From assembly GCF_000003195.3 (NCBI RefSeq), contig NC_012876.2:57716407-57780406 (forward strand): 64,000 nt of DNA. The letters run 5' to 3'. The notes below the pieces were generated by a model. It had not been told where the DNA came from. It did not search any database and saw nothing but the letters and a program-made list of their open reading frames with translations. Below are positions 53,408 to 64,000 of this stretch, piece after piece. Made by a program: the position numbers and the translations under genes. Each line of letters starts with the position of its first letter. Positions within the stretch are counted from its first letter, which is position 1. The DNA comes from Sorghum bicolor (Eukaryota; Streptophyta; Magnoliopsida; Poales; Poaceae).

Positions 53408-54779
53408 ATTGACAGATATGATATGGGAAGGTTTTGAGCTGCTATTAATCTTGCTCCTAGAGATGCTAGAGTTCTAGAGAATTTAATTTTAAAATCTTAA
53501 ATTGCTACATGATGAGTTCCTTTATGATGAGAGTTTAAAATGCCTGCCACAGCCAAATACTCATGCTTGATAGATTAGGAAACCCTTCCACTTATATTTC
53601 AACCTATAAGCATTGAGGGTAGTTAAGTTGTGTTGACCCTAAGGAACTAGTCATGCAGTTAAAGTCAATATTATGTGCTCTCCATCCATTGATCTTAGCT
53701 ACTTTTGTCCTCAAAAGTATGCAACCACTTACATCCACTTTACCACATTCACTATGTGCTACTTCTGTTCGTGGAAGTACCACTCACATATACACAGTAC
53801 ACTCTGTGCTATTTCTATCCTGGAGACATGCACTTATGCTGCTCCTACCCTAGGAGTACGCATTCACCTATCCATATTCCACATCCATTTAGAAAATATT
53901 CTACTCCTATACTAGGAGAAGACACCCAAAAACATTCATTGTCATTGTATCTTATTCTACTTATCCAATAAAGCTCTAGTTTCACTTGATACTCCCTATT
54001 GTTATCAGTGTATCAAAAGGATTGGCTGATCTATAAAAAAAGGGGAAAGAGGACAAAAGTCCCAAAAAGAAAAGAAAGATAGCCAAGTCCCTATTTTTAG
54101 ATTAGGGAGGTATGTTATCCTCAAGGAGCAATTGTAGAATTAGATATTCGTCATCAGTTATCACCCCGCATTATCACTATCATTCTTATCATTCACTGCA
54201 CTCACATGCACATATGACTTGATTGTATAATTAGTTTCTCTGGAAATTGTATAATTAGTTTCTCTGGATCCATGTTTTAACTATGCAATACATGCAAGTA
54301 GGTTTGAATTGTCTTTCCCACCTATAAGCTCCACATAAGCCAATTAGAAGTAGGGTGAGGCAACTATGCCTTAGTGATATAAATACCATATTTTGAGAGA
54401 AGGCATATTCACTTGCCTTGGAGAGGATCTAAAAATACCACATATGAGAGACTAGAAAGGGTCATATAAGAAATCTTTGAGTTTTATTTGAAAATCTTAC
54501 AAAACTCCAGAATAATAGTTGATCAAAGAGTGAGTAACATAGTGCTTGACTTAACCGTTCTGTCTTTGAACTGCTCAAGATCTAAGTGATAGCTATAAGC
54601 CCCATGGTAAAAGGTAATATGGGTGAGTCTTGAGTTAGAATAGTCCACTCTAATTTGGAGGAGAGTCCTTGTTTGAACGCATGTGTACTTGTGAGGCGTG
54701 AAGGCATTGTAGCAACTCCTGATCCATCACGGAGTCTATCTTTGGTTAGGGACGAGCAAAAGGTAAGCTTGGGGGAGTT
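53408..54779 (+). other. 3' internal region of a second Athila-like element
   Basis: No coding region is recognised. The stretch ends in GGGACGAGCAAAAGGTAAGCTTGGGGGAGTT, where GCTTGGGGGAG is a polypurine tract directly before the LTR start at 54780. The first Athila-like element appears to have inserted into this one. Confidence 0.6.
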
Positions 54780-56029
54780 TGTTGATGGTAGATAAGTACT
54801 CTTTTTGACCATTAACATAGCATGAGAAAAGACTAAAATTAGAACACCATCTAGCTATAGGGGTTATCACTAACAGAATTCCACAAGTTTTGGTGATTGT
54901 CTATTTCTGCAGAGGGTTATCAGAATAAGAACAAAAGGAGGTCCACATGTCAGATTTACATAGAGAGAAGACCCGAACGTCAACTCCAGAACAATCTAGA
55001 AGACTCGAGGAGGTAACCCTACAAAGTGGAGCCAATTTGGCAGCTGCACAGGGGCGCTCGCCCCACCTGTCTTGGGCGGCCGCCCGGCCCCTGTGGCCAA
55101 TCACAGCCAACCTCTCGGATCTTGCCTCCACCGCCTTTGAGGAGTAATCTTAAGCGCACGTTTAAGTCTGTTTGATCTAAGGCCTATGGTGCTTCCTAGG
55201 GGGCTATAATACAACCTTGACCCCTTAAAGGCATCTCCTTCATTAGCTACATCCAGAGCAAAAACTAGGGTTTCATCAAGTAGTGAAGTAGAGGTCCCTC
55301 TAGATCTTCTACTTCTAGTTCTTCTAGTTCTACTTCTAGTTCAACCAGTTCTAGTTCTTCTAGTTTTAGTTCTACTTGTCTAGTTGTATCTAGATAAGAG
55401 GGAGAGAGAAGAGGAGAGAGCCAATGAGGAGCCGGATCTATCGGATCTTCCTCAACATTGTATTTTTGCAGCAACCAGTTCGTCTTTGGTTAATCTCCAA
55501 GTACTTCAATTTTATAATTCCTAAGTTCTTATTTAACTTTAATATTTACCTTTAAGTTATTTATTGGATTCTTGCTTCCATCAAGTGCTCTAGTTCTTTG
55601 ATACTCTAGAGTAGTAATTAATAGGTTAAGTGTGGTGCATAGTCTTGCAATTACCTAGAATTGCACCCAATCCAACATATTGTTGTGGTAGCCCTAGGAT
55701 AGTGACAGTCCTGACGGCCGACATATTCCACCATGTTCGGATTGGTGTTGTAGGACCGTAGTCAGAGCTTCCTAGCCCCTACCTCATCTCTTTCCGTGAC
55801 ATAACCTTAGAGTAAATCCTGATTCCTAGATCAACCTACAGAACTCTTAGGAAAATTCCTCTCTACCCTACAAAATTATAAATATAGTTATTCTTGGGAG
55901 ATCTAAACCTAAACTAGTACACTTTATGTTCCTCGTGGAAAATTGATACCTTGGAATACTCCCGGGTGAAAGCTACATTGGTATCCGTGCGCTTGCGGAT
56001 TTTTCTGTGTGCGTTTAAAATACCCAACA
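54780..56029 (+). mobile_element. Second Athila-like LTR (3' LTR)
   Basis: It starts TGTTGATGGTAG right after a polypurine tract and ends ATACCCAACA. It shares blocks with the split LTR and contains a (TTCTAG)n-like microsatellite at about 55303-55390. Confidence 0.75.
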
Positions 56030-56303
56030 TACATGTCTGTTCAAACTCGTTAAGGTGAGTATGAGGATTTTCATCTTCCTTGCCTAAAAAGGTTTGGTTT
56101 TGGACCATTTGAATTAAGCATGTGGGTAGCTCATAGCCATCAGAAAGAATAGGCTTAGCTAAAGGTGGTGGTTCTAAAGCTACGGTTTTAGGAAAATGGC
56201 TGAGGTTAACAGGGGTGGAATCCTTTGAATCTATGGGAGACTCTAAGAAATCCATAAGGGCAAAAATAAAAGGAAAGGATAAAAGTGTAAAAGTATGGTA
56301 CAA
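56030..56303 (-). pseudogene. Athila-like gag start, truncated
   Basis: The minus strand encodes an N-terminal gag-like segment ending in ENPHTHLNEFEQTCM, which resembles the Athila gag entry (NP.THL.EFEETC). It is cut off exactly at the end of the neighbouring LTR (56029). It lies downstream of its own primer-binding site and LTR, both also on the minus strand. Confidence 0.65.
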
Positions 56304-56337
56304 GATTAAGCAAGACTCAAGATAAGCTAGCTATCGT

Positions 56338-56355
56338 TCCCCGGCAACGGTGCCA
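56338..56355 (-). other. Primer-binding site of the minus-strand Athila-like element
   Basis: On the minus strand TGGCACCGTTGCCGGGGA follows the LTR end by 18 bp. It is nearly the standard Athila-type site TGGCGCCGTTGCCGGGGA. Confidence 0.8.
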
Positions 56356-56373
56356 GAAATGCTTGTTGATATT

Positions 56374-57867
56374 TATTAATGCACTAAAACTTATCCACAA
56401 GCGCACAAATAAAACACCGATGTAACACTTCACCAGGATAACCCAGTTTTAATATCGAACCCAAAGGAACCAAAGGAGGGATCTTGATCTTGGCTTAATC
56501 CCTGAGCACAATCAAGGATGAGACTCTAGAAGGTTTAGATGAAAGTCTAGGGTTGTCTAGTTCTACTTGTGTGAGTTTTGCAATCAATGATCTACTAGGG
56601 CATTACTATGGAAGAATGCAAACAGAGTATGAATATACCAAGTAATAATGGGGGCACTTGCTTGGCCTACAAATGAGATGTGGGCTATAGAAGACTCAAC
56701 AAATCTATACTAGTCACCTTTGTGATCTACCACCGATCTGGAATATAGGATGCATCTCTGAATAACTACGAACCTAAGCACCACGCTTACGCTATTAAGT
56801 TTACTCTAACCACTTGCAAAAGATTAAAGTACTCAAAAGAGATTCAGGACTAGAAGAACAATAAGAACAATGAACTCACAAACAAGATGAAATTGAAGAA
56901 ACCTTGAAATCTCTAATCTAAGCTCCTAAAGAACTTGAATCCGCAGGTACAAGCTGATGAAGGAGCACCGACACACCCGGGGCTTCCTCCTCCTCTTCTA
57001 CCTCTCTCTCTCTTCAAGTTCTAATTCTAAGACTAGATCTAAACCTAACTAGAGGTGTACTAGTCTTCTTCTTAATTGCTAAGCTCTAGATCTTGTGGAA
57101 GGCTTCTAAACTAGGACTTCTCCTCTGGATCTGACTGATTTGATGATGATTGGAATGATTGAAATTCAGATGCCTCAGGGGGTCTGCCCCTTCTTTTATG
57201 GTCTGATGGGATACGCCGTGGCCCTCGGATCAAACCGACTTCAATCAAGGGTGCAGATGCGAACTAGGCTTCGGGAGAGAGCCGCCACATGAAGCTGAAG
57301 AGACTGGTAGGTGGGCGCAGGCTGACTGGCCTGAGGGGTGGGGCCAGTCGGCCCCACTTGTCAGTCATCTGCCACTGCCTTTGTTCCCATGTCTTCTCAT
57401 GTCCTCTAGAAGCTTCCCATCAATTTTGTGTTATTCCGACGTGATTTGGTTCATGTTCTTATCCTTATCCCTTTAGACTCTTCTATTTTAATCCCTAAAA
57501 ATACAGAATCCACCAAATCTGTGGACATTGTTATGTTAGTCCCTATAAAGTCTTGCTTGGTGATGACTCCGGTGTCTTCTAGAAGATTCCAGGTGCATTA
57601 TTCAAGAACTCCATCATCGGAACTCCAAATGTGACAAGTGGTGGGTCCATTTCGATCGTCTCGATGAGCTCTTCGTAATGGTGTGCTTTGTTTTGTCATT
57701 TGAGATACTTTTATGTAGAGAAATATTGATAATATGCAAAATAGGTGAGAGCAACACAACTTGTGGAACTTGTTAGAATAAAACCCTACAACTATGCACT
57801 AATAATCATTTTCCTATTACATTGTGCATTAATTGATGGTATAATGTTGACGTTAAGGACCGTCAAC
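56374..57867 (-). mobile_element. 5' LTR of the minus-strand Athila-like element
   Basis: Read on the minus strand it starts TGTTGACGGTCCTTAACG and ends ATAAATATCAACA, 1494 bp. Its outer end interrupts the copia gag frame at 57868. Confidence 0.8.
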
Positions 57868-58756
57868 AATGACCAAGTTCACCATAATTGTAGCAGTCCA
57901 TCTGGGAGATGAGCTTCCTCTTGCTACTTGTGAAGATGTTCTTCTTGGAGTCGAAGTTGACTCCATTCTTGTTGAGCTTCTTAAGCATCTTGGTGGTTCT
58001 TCTCACCATGAGAGCAATGGTGGCATCATCATCGCTTGAGATTGAGGATTCAACTTCAACATTCTTAGACTTGCCCTTGAGAGCGGCTTTGAGAGGCAAG
58101 TCATTCTTTTCTTCTTTCTTGTCTTTCTTGGATGATGAGGAGCTATCTTGGGGGTTGATGTGCATGTACATCTCATGTGCATTGATCTTCCCCAAGATTG
58201 ATGTTAGCGTGGTAGTTGAGAGATCTCCTTGATGAAGCACCGTAACTATATGCCCATATTTGTCAATGGGTAGGACACATAGAATCTTCCTTGCGACATC
58301 CACTGGACTCATCTTGTTGAGACCAAGTCCATTTAGCTCCTCTACAATCACATTCAAGCAAGAATACATTTCATTAGTATTTTCTTTAGAAAGAATTTCA
58401 AATGTATTAAGCTTGTGCATGACAAGATGAACTCGCTCCTCACGCTCACTCTTGGTTCCCTCATGGAGTGCACAAAGCTCGGTCCATAGTTTATGGGTGT
58501 CTTTGTGGTTCCACACACGGTTGAACACATCTTTACAAAGGCCTCTAAAGATGTGGTTTTTGGCCTTTGCATTCCACTTTTTTTTCTCTTGCTCAAGTGG
58601 AGTAAGAGCAGTGTCCTTAGCTAGAGGAGTGAATCCTTCGGTCGTGGCTTTTAGGCATTTGACATCACATGCCTCGAGGTAGGACTCCATCCGTATTTTC
58701 CAATACGGAAAGTCCTCACCGTCGAACATAGGTGGCGGTCCATCCCCGTGAGACAT
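57868..58756 (-). pseudogene. Copia gag, truncated by the Athila-like insertion
   Basis: The minus-strand frame from ATG 58756 encodes a copia gag (UBN2-type) protein: FDGEDFPYWKIRMESYL, then LTPLEQEKKKWNAKAKNHIF, then LNGLGLNKMSPVDVARKIL. It ends at the start of the zinc knuckle (CYNYGELGH, with Tyr in place of the second Cys). The next element begins there, so protease, integrase and RT are lost from this window. Confidence 0.85.
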
Positions 58757-58794
58757 CTTGCTCTAGGCGGTGAAGCCTAATTTAAGAGCACTCA

Positions 58795-58806
58795 GCTCTG
58801 ATACCA
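58795..58806 (-). other. Copia primer-binding site (initiator tRNA-Met type)
   Basis: The minus strand reads TGGTATCAGAGC two bases after the LTR end, the standard tRNA-iMet site of copia elements. Confidence 0.9.
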
Positions 58807-58808
58807 AT

Positions 58809-60353
58809 TGAAAGGAGCAAGATGCGCAAGAGGGGGGGTGAATTGAGCTTCTCTAAAAATTTAAGCAACCTATAAGCCTCAATTCAACTCTTGTGCTTAA
58901 TTGTGTTCTAGAGAGCTATGGGATAAAAGTTTTGCAACCTAGTTCTAATCCTATTCTAGCATGGCAATTCTAAGACTGTAAAGTACTCAATTTAAATGCT
59001 AGAATGTAAAGGATGAGAGGAAGAGGAACGTCGTGATGTTTTGCCAAGGTATCAGAGAGTCGCCACTCCCCACTAGTCCTTGCTGGATCACCCGCATAAG
59101 AGCCTTGCTCCCCTTGGTCCGTGCAAGGTCCAAGTGCTCTCTACGGACTAATTCTTTCACACACCGTCGCGGTGAATCACCCACAACCGCTCGTAAGGCT
59201 GGTACGAGCCACCCACAAGAAGACCAGGTGATCTTCGCGCCTCCAATCACCACCGAACCATCTAGGTGATGGTGATCACCAAGAGTAACAAGCAAAGAAC
59301 TCTCACTTGACCCAAACAAGGCTAAAGAGAGTGGTGGATGCACAAGAAATTAGCTGAACCACAAGGTGTTTATCACTACAGGAGGATCACTCAAGAAATA
59401 CACATCTTGCTTCTCACTACAGGAGGATCACTCAAGAAATCACTCAAATCTCAATTCCCTCTAGGCTCTTGCTTCTCCCTTGCACCACAAGGTGTTTATC
59501 AGCTGAACAAATGGGCAAGAGAACTATCTTGGGTGAGGTGGAGAAGTATAAATACCCCCCATCAAGTCCAAGAGCCGGCCACACAAAATCACCAGATTTT
59601 GTATGCACCAGATGCTCTTTATGTTGCACCGGACACTCTCCGCAGAGAGTCCGGTGCCTCACCAATGGCTAGTTGTACTTTGAAAACTTGCTCACACCAG
59701 ACGCATAGGAGTGTCTGATGTCCTCATCCTAGACGCATCCGGTGAGAAAACTTCTTTGACATACTCCCTGGGTAAGGGAACGGACGCACCCAAAAGCGTC
59801 CGGTGAATGCGTCCGGTGCCATACCCTAGACACTTGGCACGGTGGCTCAAACTCCTGCATACACCGAACGTGCAAGCAGTCGCACTGCTGCGTCCGATGC
59901 CAGCATCCGATGCCTAAGCTCAATCAATACTTCATAGAATCATGAACTTTCCAAAACAAAGTTTGATCCTCTTGATCTAAGGACTCTCTCTAAGATACCT
60001 AGTGCTAGATTGGACAAGTGTGCAACACACCTAAACCTAAAGCCTTGCCTAGGTTAAGCTACCCATTCGTTGCCCCGCTTAATAATACGGTCAAAGGAAA
60101 AACAAAGTCCTAGACTACTCTAAGCACCCTTCAACTCCAAATGGTACTTAGACCTAGTCTAATCTTGACGATGTCCACCATCCTTTGAAAACCGAAACAA
60201 TTTCTATCAACAAGTGGGCACGAACTCAATAGTCCATCGATCATCATTACTGTGACCTAACTCACTTGAATTGCCGCTGCAAAACACATGTTAGTCATAG
60301 TAATCAATATTTTCATTAATCATCGAAACTCATTAGGGGCCTAAATGCTTTCA
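58809..60353 (-). mobile_element. Copia 5' LTR
   Basis: On the minus strand it starts TGAAAGCATTTAGGCCCC and ends CATCTTGCTCCTTTCA (1545 bp). Several CGTCCGGTG-like motifs recur near 59.6-59.9 kb. Together with the primer-binding site and gag it forms the intact 5' end of a copia element. The length suggests a SIRE/Maximus-like member. Confidence 0.8.
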
Positions 60354-60793
60354 CCCATATTTGGTTCTTGATGATGACAACACAACTTAGAGCTCACAAA
60401 ATTGATAGTTGAAGCACAAACCTTGTTAGACATGCATGAACTTTCATGTGAGCATTCAAATCTTGGGCTTGTGTTTTCATGTGAACCTTTTAGCCTGTAA
60501 AGTACCATGCGTTTAGTGCTTAATTTGTTTAAACTTGCTTGCTTGAACTTCAAATCTCACAAGATCCAAACTGCCACATCAGTATGTCATGCATAGCGCC
60601 TTCTTCTTAAGATAGATAGATGGATAGATAGATACGTAATGGAGATATTCTAAAAATATAAGCAAATTAAAGCTAGAAAAGATAGTATACCAAAGCAAAG
60701 TGTGGACGCAATCAATTCTTCAAAGTAACACATGGTGCATGCATGTCCTTCTTTTGCGATACAAGATATAATTAGATATAAGTTTCTCTTCAC
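60354..60793. other. Intergenic DNA and promoter region of the ERF gene
   Basis: No gene. A short (GATA)n tract lies at about 60612-60640, and ATATAAG near 60656 is a weak TATA candidate for the ERF gene. Confidence 0.45.
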
Positions 60794-62600
60794 ATGATGA
60801 CTGGCCAAAATCACATGCCCCACGACCATCACCGCATATTCCATTGTATCTTGCCAGATCAATCTTGTAACGGTTTGGTCATTTCTGACATAAATATCAG
60901 GCCACCACCACCCACAAACACAAATAAGCCAGTTATAAGGATGGGTCAAGAGACATTTGAAGATAATAAGATGAAGAACTATGGTGAGAGAAAGTTAAAG
61001 AGGGCACACAAGATAGATGAGGGAGAGGACGACTTTGAAGCTGATTTCCAAGCATTCTCTAAGAAGTGCGATGAGGAGGATGAGAGCCACTATAAGTTTA
61101 TGGCTCTGCTACCATTCAAGGAAGGTCTTACTAGTGTCTCAACACCAACAGAAGGGAAAGTTCGACTCGATTTTCCCATGAAAGGTATGATTTGCTCACA
61201 AAGATGTGTATTTGTATGTTCATCACTACAATATGCAGTTATATATGTGAATCTATGTGATTTTTTCTCACACCTTTTATTCTTAATGTAAAGTTGGTGA
61301 ATTGTCTTTTGTTAATAAATTCTAGTATCATTTTACAGTTTCGCATGATTATAATTTAATTTGGCATGGCCATATATTGCTTGCGCTCACGATTTTCTCA
61401 TATCTTTGCCTGTTGTTTTTCCTATAAGAATTCAGTGGGCAGGTTGGGGTTGGAGGTATCTCAAAAAGGCTATTATAATAATACCACTAATTAGATCAAT
61501 ACTTGGATGTATATTTAATATTTTCTTAGATTATCCCAAGCGAGGTGGTTTGTTTGTTTTGTATGTTACATTTCACATGTCCTGGACCCTTGTGAGTTGT
61601 TTCTTGATAGTATGAATATCTCATATGGTAAATTTCATGAGTTCTGGTTTAGATTCATGTTCTGTAAAGAACTACCAATAGGATTGTCTATTATTATTTA
61701 TTAATCAATAATTGCTTCCTCTATATAGATGATGTGATTAGTCGAGAACCAACCACTACCAATGAAGGTACCAGTGTAAGGCCAAAGCGCAAGCGCAAGA
61801 CCCCGTATAGGGGCATCCGCCAACGCCCTTGGGGAAAATGGGCTGCTGAGATTCGTGATCCTGCAAAGGGTGTCCGTGTTTGGTTAGGAACATATAGAAC
61901 ACCAGAAGATGCAGCTAGGGCATATGATGCTGAGGCCCGCAAGATTAGAGGCAATAAGGCAAAGGTGAATTTCCCTAATGAAGGACCACCAAACATGGTG
62001 AGCAATACACCAAAACTAACTGCTACTGCAATGACCACAATGGATATTCCAGCAGAGAAAATGAATACCGATGAATTGGTGTGCCATACAAACTACTCTA
62101 ATGAGGATATGTTGTCAATGGCGAACTTTAGTGGTAACAATGCTAGCTTAATTTCTGCTCAAGCTTTTGGCTTACACTATATGAAAAAGCCTCGTGTTCC
62201 TTATGACATCCCAAGCATGGGTGAGTGTTCAAATCAAAACAAAATCACATATGGTTCAAGTAATGGATTGGGCATTGAGGCTAGTAGGAACTTGAATGGA
62301 TGCTCTTTCTTACCACAAGTTGGCATGCCGATGTTCATTCAACCTACTTTTGATGGTCCATCAAGGATGATAGAAAGAAATGATGTCGTGATTTCTCCTA
62401 CTCTGACTAATGCCACACCAATCACTCCATTGGGTGTGGCTGGTGTTGATGTTGCAAAAAAGATGAATAAGCATCCTATTCTCCAAGAGATGGAAAATGA
62501 AGCTACTCCTATTTTACAAGGTGATGTTAGTGAGGACGTGGCGGCTGAGATTAGTATGTGGGAGTTTTATGACCACCTATTAGATAATAAGCAAAATTGA
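60794..62600 (+). CDS. AP2/ERF transcription factor, group VII-like, two exons
   Basis: Exon 1 is 60794-61184 and exon 2 is 61729-62600, joined in frame (420 residues from ATG 60794, or 371 from ATG 60941). A basic stretch (RPKRKRK) precedes an AP2 domain at about residues 155-213 ([43 protein letters not shown]), which binds GCC-box-like DNA in the nucleus. The acidic [13 protein letters not shown] of exon 1 and the AP2 type fit ERF group VII, the oxygen-sensing class. Group VII proteins begin MCGGAI; here the matching place reads [11 protein letters not shown], with no Met before the Cys. The start is therefore uncertain. The frame at 61734 opens with GTG and is not a start. A 3' leader intron may lie at 62656-62758. 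Confidence 0.82.
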
Positions 62601-63906
62601 TGGATCGTGCCATGATGGTCCTTATGACTTCTATCTTGTGGATACCAGCAAGTGGTAAGGCATCTATTGATTATTAATATTGGTGATAATTCAATTTTTT
62701 TACTTTCATCTTTTGCTCACACTAATTGTCTGCACTACTTTTTTTGAAAACTTTGTAGGTTCAAAGCATGCATGTTGGGGATGTAGTCACAAAAGGCTTA
62801 TGTGTGTTATGACATAATGTTTTCTATGCCTTCTATTGTGTATCAGTTTGGACTATTTATTTATGCTTTGTTGTAAGCTCTGGCTAGTACTGGTAATGGA
62901 ACTTAATTGATCTTGCGTGTATCATTGTAATGTAATGATAATTTTCAGGCTTTACTAAGACATAATTAATTGTAACATTTGAATATGTGGGTATCAGTTT
63001 TGGATCGTGTTGTGGCCCAGAGTATGTGTTCTTTTAGTGATGCCATGTTTGTTCTTTTGTCCATATTTCCATTGATGTCTTTATTTTAGTGTGGATATGT
63101 TATATGTTAAGGTAATGTTTGTAATGTGGAAAAATCATGTTTCTGCATTTTTCTGTGAAATCTGATTCCTTTGTTATTCCTATAAAATTCCTTCGAAATT
63201 CTATGTTCAACATGTCCTAAATGTTTTTATAATGTCAATATTGTTTATAGTTACAAGGACATTTAGAACTTGTGGTATGTGGAGAAACATTTGTTTCAAT
63301 CAAATTTATTTATGTAAAGCTTGTGGGTTAGTTGTTCCTCCCATGAAAACGAGGAAAATAGGGCAGTTTTTTTGAGGGCAGGAAAATTGGGATGTGAGAT
63401 TGGGATTTAGTGCTGCAAGGATGGTCCAACCCTATATACATTGTTGAAACATCATCGTAGCCTGAGTTTCTTATTTGAATAATAAACCTAACATATGTCC
63501 TCCTTCAACTATCCAAACTAGATATTTTACCTCAATAACCCGATTCTAATAGTTATGGAGCCATAAACTTTTAGAAGCCCATGAAATTCTTATTATATAA
63601 AAAATATTTATCTAACAAAATATAGTGTTTCTCATTGATACAAACAAAAATCATTTTGCATCGCCTGGATTCCGCTATATGTGGTATTGTTCTAGTTGGA
63701 CAAGCATTGTTCATATGACATGAAAAAATGTAAAAATTATCTATATCTATATGTACGTATATTAAAGAACAGAAATCTCTTCCTTGATCCGTCAGCCTTT
63801 CACTCCCAGGCTCTCTTCTTTCACCACCAATTGTTTGGAGCTGCAAAACCACTCAAGCATGTGGATCGTCTATATTTTTGTCTACCTCACAATAGCTACA
63901 CACAAT
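62601..63906. other. 3' flank of the ERF gene
   Basis: Probable 3' untranslated region to about 62.95 kb, then AT-rich DNA in which no gene or element is supported. Confidence 0.45.
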
Positions 63907-64000
63907 CCTATACTCATATAAAGTAAAACTTCACTAGCAATTTTTTTGACATGCACAAGAAACTTCTTCATAGGCGACTAAAATAGGTCTCTAGGGGCGG
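63907..64000 (+). mobile_element. 5' end of a Helitron running off the right edge
   Basis: TCCTATACTCATATAAAG follows an A, and the next block, ACTTCACTAGCAATTTTTTTGACATGCA, closely matches bases 6099-6127 of the small Helitron (ACCTCACTAGCTAATTCTTTTGACATGCA). Confidence 0.55.

Noticed and set aside
61734..61736. Start of the ERF protein in exon 2
   Set aside because: The codon is GTG. Exon 1 joins in frame through consensus splice sites and supplies an acidic segment typical of the family.

Overview
The window is nuclear DNA of a grass. The compositional profile (GC-rich, nearly intronless or few-exon genes in AT-rich DNA), the very abundant Tourist-like MITEs beginning GGCCTTGTTTAGTTCC with TAA/TTA target duplications, and the retroelement types all fit a panicoid grass of the sorghum/sugarcane/maize group. 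The species is an inference. I support four host genes, all on the + strand, plus a possible 5' end of a minus-strand gene at the left edge.

Layout. 1-1.2 kb: GC-rich DNA with a 150-bp tandem duplication, possibly the first exon of a minus-strand gene that continues off the left edge. 1.2-7.9 kb: transposon-rich intergenic DNA (MITEs, a copia remnant, a small Helitron, a 950-bp inverted repeat). 7.97-13.25 kb: a plant RBR (RING-IBR-RING2) E3 ligase gene with a MITE-filled 2.1-kb intron and a second copy of its terminal RING2 exon downstream. 14.0-17.6 kb: a decayed LINE (minus strand). 18.4-21.0 kb: a MITE interrupted by another MITE and by a Helitron. 21.4-24.1 kb: a second RBR gene, frameshifted in RING1 by a 10-bp tandem duplication, again with a second (decayed) terminal exon. 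26.2-28.6 kb: an intact single-exon subtilase of the SBT1.5 type. 32.4-34.8 kb: a CACTA transposon carrying a GRF-type zinc-finger gene fragment. 35.2-37.9 kb: a solo LTR with a perfect 5-bp target duplication. 38.2-60.4 kb: nested retrotransposons. Athila-like fragments and a copia 5' end form the host, and one very young 12.2-kb Tat-like Ty3-gypsy element is inserted in an Athila LTR. 60.8-62.6 kb: a two-exon group VII-like ERF transcription factor whose N-terminal Met-Cys degron motif looks lost. The right edge holds the 5' end of another small Helitron.

The young Tat-like element is the most complete mobile unit. Its two 460-bp LTRs differ at one base. On the minus strand it carries gag-protease-RT-RNase H-integrase, and on the + strand a separate gene with apparently six exons and its own TATA box, convergent with pol. 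Between that gene and the 3' LTR lies an array of 70-bp repeats. The two in-frame stops in gag-pol and the one LTR difference all have the form CAG to TAG.

The RBR genes, the subtilase and the ERF are unrelated plant genes acting in ubiquitylation, apoplastic proteolysis and transcription. Nothing suggests that they act in one pathway. The pattern they share is structural: both RBR genes have a duplicated last exon encoding the second half of RING2.
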